Of a DNA stretch of 64,000 nt, positions 8,195 through 17,326 are shown one piece after another. Source of the DNA: a gamma proteobacterium NOR5-3 (lineage in GTDB: Bacteria > Pseudomonadota > Gammaproteobacteria > Pseudomonadales > Halieaceae); assembly GCA_000158155.1 (NCBI GenBank), contig DS999405.1, positions 1,104,365 to 1,168,364 of the forward strand, read 5' to 3'. Position numbers and translations under genes: made by a program. Below the pieces are notes generated by a model, which made no database searches, was not told where the DNA came from, and saw nothing but the letters and a program-made list of their open reading frames with translations. Numbering within the stretch: the stretch's first letter is position 1; each line of letters starts with the position of its first letter.

Positions 8195-9130
8195 TCAACG
8201 GCGCCCCCGACAATGCGCGTCTGACCAGGCAAGGACCTCCCGGGTAAGCATCATTCTGCTCCAGGAAAAAGAGTGATCACCCGGGATCACTTTGGCCAAC
8301 AGATCAATCCCACCGTGCTGTTTATAGGCGGCGACCACCGGATCAAACATCGTTGCAGCAGGTGTGACCTGATCTTGCTGCCCCACCATCATCAAAACTG
8401 ACTTACCCTGCAAACCCGGACCAAAGCCACTGGTATCCCAGGTCGAGGCATCAGCGAAAGCCAGTTCTTCCTCCAGCCGTTCGCCGGTAAAGCCTTGAAG
8501 CATAAACAATTGGTCTGCGTAGGCTTTGAGAGGCTCACTGCCCGCTCCGCCGCCACGGAGGATGTCCGCCTGCCAGAGTCCCAGGTTCGCCGGCGAAAGC
8601 GCGATGACGCAGCTCAATTGTGCATCCCGGGCGCCGGTGGCTAAGGCAGCGTATCCGCCTAAGGAATGGCCCAGCAGAGACAGAGCATCGCGGTCTACCC
8701 GCAGTTGCTGGGCCTGTTGCTCGTCCCGAAGAAAATCCAGCACAGCCAGAGCGTCGACGGGGAGCTGACTGAAACGATATTCACCCTCTGCACCCCAGGC
8801 TCCTCGGTAGTGAAAATACAGGGTATTAAACCCAAATCGCCGCAACGCCTGTGCAATGTCCAGATTGCGCTCGTTGCCTGGCAGACCATGGAGCAACACC
8901 ACTGTCGGATGGGGTCCGGGCCCCGCCGCCAGATACATATGTGCCGGCATGCGTGAGCCCACGCTGGGAATGGTCAGCTCGACCACGGCAGCAGGATACC
9001 GGGGATCATGCGGCGGATCCTCAGACAGCGCCTTCTCCAGCGTTGACGCCAGGCCTGGACCCGAGATGAGCATGAGGGCAAGGAAAATCCGCACGGGCCC
9101 GATGACGCGATACCTGTTCAGCCTGATCAC
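8195..9130 (-). CDS. Secreted alpha/beta-hydrolase
   Basis: The 311-residue protein has an N-terminal signal peptide (through ISGPGLAS) and a complete alpha/beta-hydrolase fold. It shows the oxyanion region VVLLHGLPGNERNLD, the nucleophile elbow GHSLGGYAAL (Ser about residue 154), the acid region MMVGQQDQVTP and a C-terminal GDHSFSW with the catalytic His. It resembles dienelactone-hydrolase/prolyl-oligopeptidase-like esterases that act in the periplasm. The substrate is unknown. It is divergent from the HMG-CoA reductase gene and convergent with the YrbL-like gene. Confidence 0.8.
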   Translation of the reverse strand: MIRLNRYRVIGPVRIFLALMLISGPGLASTLEKALSEDPPHDPRYPAAVVELTIPSVGSRMPAHMYLAAGPGPHPTVVLLHGLPGNERNLDIAQALRRFGFNTLYFHYRGAWGAEGEYRFSQLPVDALAVLDFLRDEQQAQQLRVDRDALSLLGHSLGGYAALATGARDAQLSCVIALSPANLGLWQADILRGGGAGSEPLKAYADQLFMLQGFTGERLEEELAFADASTWDTSGFGPGLQGKSVLMMVGQQDQVTPAATMFDPVVAAYKQHGGIDLLAKVIPGDHSFSWSRMMLTREVLAWSDAHCRGRR

Positions 9131-9270
9131 TATAAAATCCTCACAAATTTCCCGAAAAACGCCGATGGATCGCCCAGGCTAATCGCGCAGAGACAATTTC
9201 ACGCTTGTCCAGAATTGACCTTGGCGCTGTGGTTACGTAGTTTAGCCGCCTTTCCAGCGGAGACACGACT

Positions 9271-10455
9271 ATGAGCAAATCCATCCCCAGAGACGGCAAC
9301 GACGATTACAGCGCCGAGATCATCGGTCAGCGTCAGCGTTTCATCGAAGAAACCACCGGTGCAGAACTTAACCACACCAAACAGTATTCGTTCGACCCGC
9401 AGGAGATGGCCGGCAACATCGAAAACATGTTCGGTGTTGTGCAGGTCCCTATTGGCCTGGCGGGTCCGCTACTGGTTAACGGCGAACATGCTAAAGGCGA
9501 GTTCTATGTGCCCATGGCAACGGTGGAAGGCACCATGCTGGCCAGCTACAACCGGGGTATGAAAGTGATCCGCGAGTCCGGCGGCGTACTGACCACCGTC
9601 GTAGGACAAGCCATGCAACGGGCACCGTGCTTTGTCTTTCGTAACTCACGCGATGCACGGGACTTTGAACAATGGCTGGTGGAGAACTTCCCGCAAATCA
9701 AAACCGTTGCAGAAAGCACCACATCCATCGGCAAGCTCGATGAGATCGAGCACTACTGCGCGCACAACTTCGTTTACACCCGCTTTGACTACAGCACCGG
9801 GGACGCCGCCGGTCAGAACATGACCAGTCGAGCGACCTTTGTGGCCTGCGAGTGGATTCGCGAAAACTACCCGGCTCTGAAGAACTACTTGTTGTCCGGC
9901 AATTTCGACACAGAAAAGCGCACCTCGTCAGTGAATTTACTGAAGAACCGGGGCAAGCGAGTTACCGCAGAAATCACCGTACCCCGAGAGGTCTTGGAGC
10001 GTAATCTGCGCATTACCCCCGAGGCCATGCACTACGGCCAGGGCATCACTACCATTGCTTCCTTTCTGACCAACTCCTCCAACAACGCGGCGCACCCTGC
10101 CAATGGTCTGGCGGCGCTGTATCTGGCCACGGGGCAGGACATTGCCAACATCGGGGAATCCAATCAGTGCACGACCTATAACCGCGTGACCCGGGAGGGT
10201 GATTACCATTTCTCCATCACGCTGCCCGCACTCATCGTTGCCAGCTACGGCGGTGGTACCAACCTGCCCACCCAAAGAGAGTGCCTTAAAATCATGGACT
10301 GCCATGGTCAGGGTAAAGCGCTGAAGCTGGCTGAAATCGCCGCCGCGCTTGTTGTGGCCGGCGAGCTTTCTCTCGGCGCAGCGACCCGGGTAGACAAAAA
10401 GACGCGCCAGAACGAGTGGGTAGATGCTCACGAGCGCCTGGGACGTAACCGCTAA
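9271..10455 (+). CDS. Hydroxymethylglutaryl-CoA reductase, class-I-like
   Basis: The 394-residue protein interconverts HMG-CoA and mevalonate with NAD(P)H. All four catalytic positions are visible: Glu86 in VEGTML, Lys216 in DTEKRTSSVN, Asp290 in GQDIANIG and His387 in DAHERLGRN. The HMG/CoA-binding PIGLAGPL (60-67) and nucleotide motif DAAGQNM (178-184) are present. The GGGTNLPTQ loop (327-335) resembles class I (eukaryotic/archaeal-type) enzymes, not the GGATxTHP of class II. A ribosome site (GCGGAG) precedes the ATG. It is a single gene with no mevalonate kinase or HMG-CoA synthase nearby, so it could serve isoprenoid synthesis or mevalonate use. The gene is unusual for gammaproteobacteria, which normally use the MEP pathway. 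Confidence 0.92.
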   Translation: MSKSIPRDGNDDYSAEIIGQRQRFIEETTGAELNHTKQYSFDPQEMAGNIENMFGVVQVPIGLAGPLLVNGEHAKGEFYVPMATVEGTMLASYNRGMKVIRESGGVLTTVVGQAMQRAPCFVFRNSRDARDFEQWLVENFPQIKTVAESTTSIGKLDEIEHYCAHNFVYTRFDYSTGDAAGQNMTSRATFVACEWIRENYPALKNYLLSGNFDTEKRTSSVNLLKNRGKRVTAEITVPREVLERNLRITPEAMHYGQGITTIASFLTNSSNNAAHPANGLAALYLATGQDIANIGESNQCTTYNRVTREGDYHFSITLPALIVASYGGGTNLPTQRECLKIMDCHGQGKALKLAEIAAALVVAGELSLGAATRVDKKTRQNEWVDAHERLGRNR

Positions 10456-10478
10456 AAGTGTGCGCCAGCTCACACTTT
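10455..10478 (+). terminator. Hairpin directly after the HMG-CoA reductase stop codon
   Basis: Arms AAAGTGTG and CACACTTT form an 8-bp stem with an 8-base loop that begins at the last base of the stop codon. A short TTTT lies further downstream. It is a plausible weak terminator or mRNA end. Confidence 0.4.
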
Positions 10479-10571
10479 GCTAGCGGGCGGGTTTTCTTCG
10501 ACAGCACAGAAAGCTAGCGTGGCGTTAACCCATTACAGTGAGTCGATAGCGATGTATGGAGCAAAAGACTG

Positions 10572-11003
10572 ATGGTCTTACTAGTCGTCGGCTTCGTCGT
10601 CGCCATGACTGCGCTGGCCACACTTTTGCTCCGCCAGCAGCGCACAGCCAATACCGGTAAACGGCGACAACAAGACAGAAAAGCTGCAGACGGTAGCGGC
10701 GCGGGGCGTATACCTTCGGGGCCTTATGCTGCAGTCTCGGTTAAGCCTTCGAACAACCCTTGCTCGGCCGTCCTTGAGACATCCACGCTTCGCTATTTAA
10801 AATCCGCAGCGCCATCACTGCCGGTGACCGGCTGCAACAGACCGGACTGCCAATGCAGCTTCATTCACCATCAGGATCGCCGCACCAGTGATGATGAAGA
10901 CCGTCGCATGGGAATAGGTCTACAAACACAGCTTTACGGAGCAAATGGTGAAAGTAATCGCCGCGGGAATCGACGCGGTCGTCGACTGAGAGACCATCAC
11001 TGA
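10572..11003 (+). CDS. Conserved membrane-anchored Cys/Arg-rich protein of unknown function
   Basis: The 143-residue product begins with one membrane helix (MVLLVVGFVVAMTALATLLL) followed by a basic linker. The soluble part has a conserved-looking core: PCSAVLETSTLRYLKSAAPSLPVTGCNR, then CQCSFIHHQDRR, then repeated RR-rich stretches (DRRMG, RRGNRRGRR). This arrangement of CxxxxC-x-C-HH-DRR recurs in small uncharacterised gammaproteobacterial proteins. The Cys/His cluster could bind a metal, and the arginine pairs recall PilZ-type RxxxR sites, but neither is proven. I assign no function. Confidence 0.65.
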   Translation: MVLLVVGFVVAMTALATLLLRQQRTANTGKRRQQDRKAADGSGAGRIPSGPYAAVSVKPSNNPCSAVLETSTLRYLKSAAPSLPVTGCNRPDCQCSFIHHQDRRTSDDEDRRMGIGLQTQLYGANGESNRRGNRRGRRLRDHH

Positions 11004-11025
11004 CAGACAGCCCTTTGCGCAGGAC

Positions 11026-11961
11026 CTAGTATCCCCGCTCGAAGTTAATGATCCCCTCAAGCTCTGCCCCCGAAAGGTACCGCTCCAGGTTATCAACAAA
11101 CACGCCAGCAATACTTTCCATTCGGGTGGGTGCAGCGGTGTGCGAGGTGATGTACACCCCGGGGATAGCCCACAATGGGTCGTCATCGGCAAGCGGTTCT
11201 TTATCGAAGACATCCAGAACCAGCGCTCGCAGCTGCCCGGATTCGCGTGCGGCAAGCGCCGCCGGAAGATCCAGCGCATTGGCACGCCCCGCGTTGATTA
11301 CCAGTGCCCCCGGAGCCAACTGACTGAGCACCCGGGCGTCGACCAGGCCGTCCGTGCCCGGCGTGTCGGGCAGAACCATGATCAGTACATCCAGGTTCTT
11401 TGCAAAGCTCAGGCGATCGGCTGTGCCAAAGCAGGAGTGGCAACCCTTTGCTGGCCGCCCGTCGCTGTTCAAGCCCCGGACCTCTTTAACCATACCTGCA
11501 AAAGAGCCGGCCACCGCGGAACCGATACTGCCGACCCCCGCCACACCAACTCGCAGCTCGGACAAGCCCCGATCGATGCGAAATTCCCATTGACTCGCGT
11601 TTGCATGAACCAGTACCGAGCGCTCGATGGCCAGCACCCAGCCCAGCGCATACTCGCTCATACTCGCCCCAAAAATATCTTTCACACCGGTGAGCACATA
11701 GTCGCGCTGCCCCACTTCAAGCAAAGGCGTCACACCTGCCCAGGTGGACTGCACCCATCGTAGTGAGGGCATGCTGGCAATCAACGGCGCAAGGACGTCG
11801 GGCGCTCCCAGCGCCACCTCAGCAGAAAGCGCCATGGCATCAAGATGCCCGGGATCTGAGAAATAGCGAAGCGATACATGTTCTGGGACACGCTCTGCCA
11901 ACTCTCCCTCAATCGCTTCTCTGAGCGCTTCAGCGCGCGTCGTCACTACCGTAATATCCAA
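11026..11961 (-). CDS. D-2-hydroxyacid dehydrogenase family protein
   Basis: I placed the start at a TTG at 11961 because GGAGGAGGG lies 7 bases upstream and the protein then opens with a normal LDITVVTTRA. An in-frame ATG at 12018 would add an atypical Gly-rich leader. The product is about 311 residues. It shows the nucleotide-binding loop GVAGVGSIGSAV and the family's catalytic trio: Arg in INAGRAN, Glu in DVFDKEPL and His in TSHTAAPT. These enzymes reduce 2-oxoacids (glyoxylate, hydroxypyruvate or similar) with NAD(P)H. It most resembles the GhrA-like subgroup. It is convergent with the Cys/Arg-rich gene. Confidence 0.85.
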   Translation of the reverse strand: MDITVVTTRAEALREAIEGELAERVPEHVSLRYFSDPGHLDAMALSAEVALGAPDVLAPLIASMPSLRWVQSTWAGVTPLLEVGQRDYVLTGVKDIFGASMSEYALGWVLAIERSVLVHANASQWEFRIDRGLSELRVGVAGVGSIGSAVAGSFAGMVKEVRGLNSDGRPAKGCHSCFGTADRLSFAKNLDVLIMVLPDTPGTDGLVDARVLSQLAPGALVINAGRANALDLPAALAARESGQLRALVLDVFDKEPLADDDPLWAIPGVYITSHTAAPTRMESIAGVFVDNLERYLSGAELEGIINFERGY

Positions 11962-12030
11962 AGGCTTCCCTCCTCCCGGGCCATCACTGCCAGTGTGGCA
12001 CAGGCCGCCAAAAGACACCCAAGGAAGAGC

Positions 12031-12984
12031 TTAGGGCCTGTGGGCAATGGTCAAAGGGGACACAAAGCCCGGGGGCTTGAGCGCGAGTACCGGGGTACCG
12101 ATACCCGCGAGAATAGACTCCGTGGTCGCACCGATCAAAACACCGGGATTGGCCGAGGTGCCCACGGTTCCCAATACCAACAAGCCGGCATTGGTATCCT
12201 TCACCATGCGTTCTACCGCAGGAACCGCCGGGCTCTCCATCAGATGCGCTTTGACTCTCAGGGGTTCATCAGCAACGCTTTCAATACGCTGAACAACGCG
12301 CTTGAACCACTGCTCGCTATCGCTTCGTTGCTGCTGTCGATACACCTGGCGCTCACTGTCGGTCAGTTCCAGGTCCGCATCGTCCAACAACTCCGCGCCA
12401 TAAGGCAGCCAGGCATGCACGACGTGCACATTGCCGCCGCGGGTCTGAGCAAGACCCAGCGCCGCCTCCGCCAAGGTCATGGCGAACGCTTCGGCGGCGC
12501 GAGTACCACTGGCAAGCTCTCTATCGAGCGCAAGAACAACATCATTGCTGTGGCTTGCCCGCCCGGGGTGGAGGGCCCAGACAGTGCAGGGGCACTTGCG
12601 CATCAGGTGCATGCCCGTCGCATTAAGACCAGTGCCACTATCGACCTGCAAAGGCTCGCTAATGTGCACCACAAGATCAAAATCCTGCTGCACCACCTGC
12701 TCGGTAATGGTTATAAACGGCACACCGGTAAACACCGAGTAATCGATAACCGTGTCCGTCGCAAACAAGTCACAGATGCGGCGCAGGCGCTGAAAGGCAC
12801 GATTCCAGCGCAACTTGCTGAGGCGCTCAATCACACCGCGGCTGTCCTGCATTTGCGGTGCCGGCTCGACGATCTCGCACACGGTAATCGCGGCTCCGTG
12901 CGCTTTCGCCAAGGCCACGACCTGCTCCAGGCAGGCCTGATCATCCGATTCTGCGTAGACCAGAATGTCTCGAAAATGCTTCAA
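12031..12984 (-). CDS. Tandem universal stress protein (UspE-like)
   Basis: The 317-residue protein is two fused Usp domains. The first (about 1-150) begins MKHFRDILVYAESDDQACLEQVVALA. The second (about 150-310) begins NDVVLALDRELASGTRAAEAFA and ends with the ATP-binding-type signature VLGTVGTSANPGVLIGATTESIL...TPVLALKPPGF. Size and order match UspE, a cytoplasmic protein of stress and stationary-phase adaptation. It lies upstream of the dehydrogenase on the same strand with 69 bases between them, and has an AT-rich region at its 5' side. Confidence 0.88.
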   Translation of the reverse strand: MKHFRDILVYAESDDQACLEQVVALAKAHGAAITVCEIVEPAPQMQDSRGVIERLSKLRWNRAFQRLRRICDLFATDTVIDYSVFTGVPFITITEQVVQQDFDLVVHISEPLQVDSGTGLNATGMHLMRKCPCTVWALHPGRASHSNDVVLALDRELASGTRAAEAFAMTLAEAALGLAQTRGGNVHVVHAWLPYGAELLDDADLELTDSERQVYRQQQRSDSEQWFKRVVQRIESVADEPLRVKAHLMESPAVPAVERMVKDTNAGLLVLGTVGTSANPGVLIGATTESILAGIGTPVLALKPPGFVSPLTIAHRP

Positions 12985-13041
12985 ACTTTGGGCTCCCCGG
13001 GGCGGGTAAAAGAAAGGATCGTCCTCATACCGGTCTATTAA

Positions 13042-13155
13042 TGGACAAAGGCTACTCTACACACACGCTTATGCCTAAAAAAATAGAATGTTTTAACTGT
13101 TTGGTTAATATAAAATTAAGTCTAAATATTAACTATTATTTTAATTACTATATTT
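13042..13155. promoter_or_regulatory. AT-rich divergent promoter region (usp / LysR gene)
   Basis: This stretch between the Usp gene and the NhaR-like gene is much richer in A and T than its surroundings (for example TTGGTTAATATAAAATT and TATTAACTATTATTTTAATTA). It most likely holds the promoter and autoregulatory LysR site of the plus-strand gene. I could not fix a single -35/-10 pair. Confidence 0.4.
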
Positions 13156-14049
13156 ATGCAATTGAATTTTAAGCATTTAAAGTATTTCTGGACCGTCGCT
13201 CACGAGGGCAGCCTTACCCGCGCATCTGAGGTGCTGCATATCAGCACGCCGGCACTGTCGGTGCAAATTCAAAAGCTGGAAGAACAGCTAGGGCATACGC
13301 TTTTTGACCGCAAAGGCCGACAACTGGTCCTCAACGAGGCCGGCCGCGTGGCCCTTGATTATGCCGACACAATTTTCACTGCCGGCGCAGACCTGCTGGG
13401 AAGCATGCGCGGTATTGATGCCCGGGCGAGCAAAGTCATTCGGATCGGCGCCATGGCGACGCTGTCGCGCAACTTTCAGGTCAGCTTTTTGTCGCCCCTG
13501 CTCACAAGAGAAGATCTGGACATTGTGGTTCGCTCTGACGGTTTTTCAGTGCTGCTCAAGGAGCTGGAAGACTTACAGCTGGATGTGCTTCTGGTAAATA
13601 CACCACCGGTGGTAAGTCATGATATTCCCTGGCTGACCCATCTTATTGCAGAGCAACCCGTGAGTATCGTGGGGAGCCCATCGCGGGTATCTGCCGATGC
13701 CGACATTAAGGAACTGTTGAGCACTCAACCGTTGATTCTGCCCTCTGAGGCAAGCAGCATCCGCAACAACTTTGACGCCTGGTTGGACCGCAGCGGCATA
13801 AGACCCAAGATTGTTGCCGAGGTTGACGATATGGCCATGATCAGGCTCCTGGCCCGGGCCGATCATGGTATCGCCGTGGTCCCGCCCATCGTCGTGCGTG
13901 ACGAGCTGGACAGCGGCTTGTTAGTGGAGGCAAAGCACTTCGATGCTTTGACCGAGAGTTTTTATGCCATCACCTTAAAACGGCGTTTTGATAATCCTCT
14001 GGTGCGGGAGCTACTGGACGATCACTATCAGATCAGTAGCTCTCCCTGA
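13156..14049 (+). CDS. LysR-family transcriptional regulator, NhaR-like
   Basis: The 297-residue protein has an N-terminal winged helix-turn-helix (residues about 5-64). The pattern FKHLKYFWTVAHEGSLTRASEVLHIS...LEEQLGHTLFDRKGRQLVLNEAG is closest to NhaR, which has the same HLxYFW and FxRKGR elements. The rest is a periplasmic-binding-fold effector domain. NhaR controls sodium/proton antiport and biofilm genes in E. coli. Here no antiporter gene is adjacent, so the regulon is unknown. The gene is preceded by an unusually AT-rich leader. Confidence 0.85.
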   Translation: MQLNFKHLKYFWTVAHEGSLTRASEVLHISTPALSVQIQKLEEQLGHTLFDRKGRQLVLNEAGRVALDYADTIFTAGADLLGSMRGIDARASKVIRIGAMATLSRNFQVSFLSPLLTREDLDIVVRSDGFSVLLKELEDLQLDVLLVNTPPVVSHDIPWLTHLIAEQPVSIVGSPSRVSADADIKELLSTQPLILPSEASSIRNNFDAWLDRSGIRPKIVAEVDDMAMIRLLARADHGIAVVPPIVVRDELDSGLLVEAKHFDALTESFYAITLKRRFDNPLVRELLDDHYQISSSP

Positions 14050-14075
14050 GGCCGTCCGGCGTTTATCTGCAGAGT

Positions 14076-15161
14076 TTACGGTGCGTCGCCTGCCTGAAGG
14101 GCTCCACGGCGCATTTGATCCCGCTCCATAGACTCAAACAACGCCTGAAAGTTACCCTCACCAAAACCTTCGTCTTCCTTGCGTTGGATAAACTCAAAGA
14201 AAATGGGACCTATCAAAGTCTCCGAGAAGATCTGCAGCAACAGCCGCGGCTCACCGTCAGTGTTGCCATCGAGCAAGATGCCCCGGGCCTTGAGCTCATC
14301 CACAGGCTCGCCGTGTCCCGGAAGGCGTCCCTCCAACATATCGTAGTAGGTCTCCGGCGGAGCCGTCATAAAGGGTAAGCCGCGGGCTTTCAGCCGATCC
14401 CAGCAAGCCGGGAGATCATCACAGGCAAAGGCGATGTGCTGGATGCCTTCGCCGTTGTACTTCATGAGGAACTCCTCAATCTGCCCTTCGCCACCGGCCC
14501 CTCCCTCTTCGTTAAGAGGGATGCGAATTTTGCCATCAGGCGCACTCATTGCGCGTGACTTGAGACCTGTGTATTCACCTTTGATATCAAAAAAGCGCAC
14601 TTCGCGAAAGTTAAACAGCTTTTCGTAAAAGTTAGCCCAATAGTCCATGCGTCCGCGATAGACGTTGTGGGTCAGATGGTCGATAAGCTCAAAGCCACAA
14701 CCCTCGGGACGACGCTCAACGCCGTCCAGATATTCAAAATCGATGTCATAGATCGCGGTGCCATCCTCATAGCGGTCGATGAGATATAAAATGGCGCCAC
14801 CGATGCCGCGAATAGCCGGCATCTTGAGCTCCATGGGACCACAGGGGATGTCTATGGGCTGAGCGCCAAGCTCTATCGCGCGCTTGTAGGCATGCGCGGC
14901 GTCTCGGACACGAAAGGCCATGCCACAGGCGCTGGGACCATGCTCTTCCGCGTAGTAATAAGCAGGAGAAAACTCTTCATAATTGATAATGAAGTTAATG
15001 CCGCCCTGCCGCCAAAGATCGACATTCTTGGTGCGGTGCTTCGCGACCAGGGAAAAGCCCATCATTTCGAAGGTCGGCTCCAGCACGCCATGCTCCAAAG
15101 CAGCAAATTCTACGAACTCAAAGCCATCAAGCCCCATGGGGTTTTCGAATAGGTCAGCCAT
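14076..15161 (-). CDS. hppD: 4-hydroxyphenylpyruvate dioxygenase
   Basis: The 361-residue protein converts 4-hydroxyphenylpyruvate to homogentisate in tyrosine/phenylalanine breakdown. It has the two-domain VOC-type fold of HPPD and the three iron ligands in family context: His in [10 protein letters not shown], His in [11 protein letters not shown] and Glu in the C-terminal PIFFEFIQR. Near the C-terminus the family region [14 protein letters not shown] and [25 protein letters not shown] is present. GGAGACA precedes the ATG. It is divergent from an Lrp/AsnC regulator that probably controls it. The other homogentisate-pathway genes are not in the window. Confidence 0.95.
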   Translation of the reverse strand: MADLFENPMGLDGFEFVEFAALEHGVLEPTFEMMGFSLVAKHRTKNVDLWRQGGINFIINYEEFSPAYYYAEEHGPSACGMAFRVRDAAHAYKRAIELGAQPIDIPCGPMELKMPAIRGIGGAILYLIDRYEDGTAIYDIDFEYLDGVERRPEGCGFELIDHLTHNVYRGRMDYWANFYEKLFNFREVRFFDIKGEYTGLKSRAMSAPDGKIRIPLNEEGGAGGEGQIEEFLMKYNGEGIQHIAFACDDLPACWDRLKARGLPFMTAPPETYYDMLEGRLPGHGEPVDELKARGILLDGNTDGEPRLLLQIFSETLIGPIFFEFIQRKEDEGFGEGNFQALFESMERDQMRRGALQAGDAP

Positions 15162-15226
15162 GTACTGTCTCCAACAGTTGATGAGTGATGTGTATGAAGG
15201 GCAAGCCTACAGACTATGCCCCGAAA

Positions 15227-15259
15227 TATTCCTTCTTTTTGTTGCCTGAAAATGGAATA
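15227..15259. promoter_or_regulatory. Inverted repeat in hppD / Lrp-type regulator intergenic region
   Basis: TATTCC and GGAATA face each other across 21 bases in an AT-rich divergent promoter region. The position suits binding by the adjacent Lrp/AsnC protein. This is a candidate only, as the arms are short. Confidence 0.3.
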
Positions 15260-15302
15260 ATTAGGTGTTTTCTGCCAATTAATAAATTAACAAAGCAACT
15301 TT

Positions 15303-15773
15303 ATGCCAAATACACTGGATCGCACCGAACGCCGCATCCTCCAAGCACTTCAGCAGGAGGGCCGCATGACTAACGTAGAGCTAGCCCAGGCCGTGGGATT
15401 ATCAGAATCCCCCTGCCTGCGACGCGTCCGCACACTGGAAGAACAGGGTGTTATCAGCGGTTACAGTGCCACCATCGACCAACGACGCGTAGGCCTGCAG
15501 GTCACTGCCTTTGTGCAGGTTCAGCTTGAGAAACACGACGATCAAAAGACCCGGGCTTTCCTGGAGGAAGTTGCCAGTGAGCAGCACATCATCGAATGCC
15601 ACGCCATGAGTGGCGCCTATGACTATCTGCTAAAAGTCGTCGCCCAGAGCATGGACCACTTTTCGGAAATTGCCATGCAGGGAATACTGCGTTTTCCAGG
15701 AGTAAAGGGCATTGAGTCAAGCTTTAGCCTGCTGACCGTCAAGCAGGCCGCGCCGTTACCTATTGGCAGTTGA
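15303..15773 (+). CDS. Lrp/AsnC-family transcriptional regulator
   Basis: The 156-residue protein has an N-terminal helix-turn-helix (LDRTERRILQALQQEGRMTNVELAQAVGLSESPCLRRVRTLEEQGVI split over residues about 5-52) and a C-terminal RAM/AsnC ligand domain. The latter includes GLQVTAFVQVQLEKH, IIECHAMSGAYDYLLKVV and GIESSFSLLTVK. Such proteins form dimers or octamers and sense amino acids or aromatic acids. Divergence from hppD strongly suggests control of tyrosine or phenylalanine breakdown. The start codon lies close to an AT-rich leader. Confidence 0.9.
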   Translation: MPNTLDRTERRILQALQQEGRMTNVELAQAVGLSESPCLRRVRTLEEQGVISGYSATIDQRRVGLQVTAFVQVQLEKHDDQKTRAFLEEVASEQHIIECHAMSGAYDYLLKVVAQSMDHFSEIAMQGILRFPGVKGIESSFSLLTVKQAAPLPIGS

Positions 15774-15811
15774 CCGGACGAACCCCAAAGGAGCGAACGC
15801 ACCGCTAAAGC

Positions 15812-17200
15812 TCAGCGGACCTTGCGGACACGAATACTCCTGCCCTTGATCTTACCGTTAGCGAGATAATTCATGGCCTGGCGCAGTGCATCGCGCTCCA
15901 GTGCCACAAAACTCCATTGATCGAAAATTGAAATCTTGCCGATTTGCGTTCCTACCAGTCCCGCATCGCCGGTTAAGGCGCCAAGAATATCGCCAGGACG
16001 GAGCTTCTGTTTGCGACCGGCGTCCAGTTGAATAGTCACCATGGGCGCCTTGAGAAAATAGTTGGGATCCCGATCCAGTGAGGGCAACGTGTCGCAGGCG
16101 CAGGGCTGTTTTTGAAACTCTTCAATTTTACGGATGCGCTGAGTCTCCGAGGGAATCACGATACTCATGGCCAGACCTGTCTCCCCTGCCCGTCCGGTAC
16201 GGCCAATGCGGTGGACATAAACATCAGGGTCCCGGGGCAGCTCATAGTTGATCACCATGGCGAGGGCCTTGATATCCAGCCCCCGGGCCGCCACATCCGT
16301 CGCCACCAGCACCGGACAGCTGTTGTTACTGAACTGCACCAGTACCTGGTCCCGCTCGCGCTGCTCCAGATCACCGTGAATCGCCCGGGCCTCAATGTCG
16401 TACTCCTGCAATATCTTGGCAACCTCATCGCATTGTTTTTTGGTATTACAAAACACCACCGCGTTGGCCGGCCTATAGTGCTCAAAGAGCGCCAGTAGCG
16501 TGGTATTGCGCTCGTGTTTCTGCACTTCAAAGAACAGCTGCTCAATGACTTCGTCGGCGTGGCCAACGTCTTCATCCACAGTCACCATGGTGGGGCTGCG
16601 CTGAATCGACGCGCTCATCTTGCGAATGTTTTCGGGGTAAGTGGCAGAAAAGAGAAGCGTCTGTCGCGACTTGGGTGTCTCGCTAATAATGCTCTCCATG
16701 CTGTCGGCAAAGCCCATATCCAGCATGCGATCCGCTTCATCCAGGACCAGCACTTTAAGGCCGTCGAGGCTCAGGGTTTTGCGCTGCAGATGGTCAAGAA
16801 TCCGTCCCGGGGTTCCCACCACGATATGCGCACCATGCTCCAGGGATCCCACCTGCGGGCCAAAGGGCTTACCACCACAGAGCGTCACCAGTTTGATATT
16901 GGCCATGCGACTGGCCAGGCGCCGCAGTTCCCCGGATACCTGCTCGGCTAACTCCCGGGTGGGGCAAAGCACCAAAGCCTGTACCCCGAAGAAGCGCGGA
17001 TTGATCGTTTGCAGCAGCCCGATACCAAATGCCGCCGTCTTGCCACTGCCCGTGCGAGCCCGGGCGATCACGTCCCTGCCCTTAAGCACCAGCGGCAGGC
17101 TTTGCGCCTGTACCGGGGTCATGTGCTCGTAGCCCAGCGCGGTGAGGGCTTCAAACTGCGCCGGTGATAGCGGCAGTGCGCTAAAGTCGGTGTTACTCAT
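15812..17200 (-). CDS. dbpA: ATP-dependent RNA helicase DbpA
   Basis: The 462-residue DEAD-box helicase has all core motifs: the Q motif (FSALPLSPAQFEALTALGYEHMTPVQ, split), ARTGSGKTAAFG, PTRELAEQV, VLDEADRMLDMGF, LLFSATY, the helicase-C VLVATDVAARGLDIKAL and HRIGRTGRAGETG. The C-terminal about 70 residues (from VTIQLDAGRKQKLRPGDILGALTG to SIRVRKVR) form the RNA-recognition domain that distinguishes DbpA. This domain binds hairpin 92 of 23S rRNA during 50S assembly. It is a single gene read away from the TonB receptor's terminator. Confidence 0.95.
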   Translation of the reverse strand: MSNTDFSALPLSPAQFEALTALGYEHMTPVQAQSLPLVLKGRDVIARARTGSGKTAAFGIGLLQTINPRFFGVQALVLCPTRELAEQVSGELRRLASRMANIKLVTLCGGKPFGPQVGSLEHGAHIVVGTPGRILDHLQRKTLSLDGLKVLVLDEADRMLDMGFADSMESIISETPKSRQTLLFSATYPENIRKMSASIQRSPTMVTVDEDVGHADEVIEQLFFEVQKHERNTTLLALFEHYRPANAVVFCNTKKQCDEVAKILQEYDIEARAIHGDLEQRERDQVLVQFSNNSCPVLVATDVAARGLDIKALAMVINYELPRDPDVYVHRIGRTGRAGETGLAMSIVIPSETQRIRKIEEFQKQPCACDTLPSLDRDPNYFLKAPMVTIQLDAGRKQKLRPGDILGALTGDAGLVGTQIGKISIFDQWSFVALERDALRQAMNYLANGKIKGRSIRVRKVR

Positions 17201-17254
17201 GAATAAGACCCTTTTAAACGGGGCCGCATAATAGCAAAGCCCCTAAACGACAAA

Positions 17255-17285
17255 GCCCCCGCTGAGCGATGAACTCAGCGGGGGC
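17255..17285 (-). terminator. Rho-independent-type terminator after the Oar-like TonB receptor gene
   Basis: A perfect 12-bp G/C-rich stem (GCCCCCGCTGAG and its complement) with a 7-base loop lies 42 bases downstream of the receptor stop codon on the minus strand. It is followed by a short U-rich stretch (TTTGTCGTTT as read on that strand). Confidence 0.75.
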
Positions 17286-17326
17286 CGCAGATCGGGAGGC
17301 AAAGCTCCCAACCGATACTACTGTGC

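Noticed and set aside
11878-13041. 387-codon plus-strand open frame
   Set aside because: It is fully antisense to the Usp gene and the dehydrogenase start, is rich in Arg/His/Gln, and shows no domain. It is a high-GC shadow.
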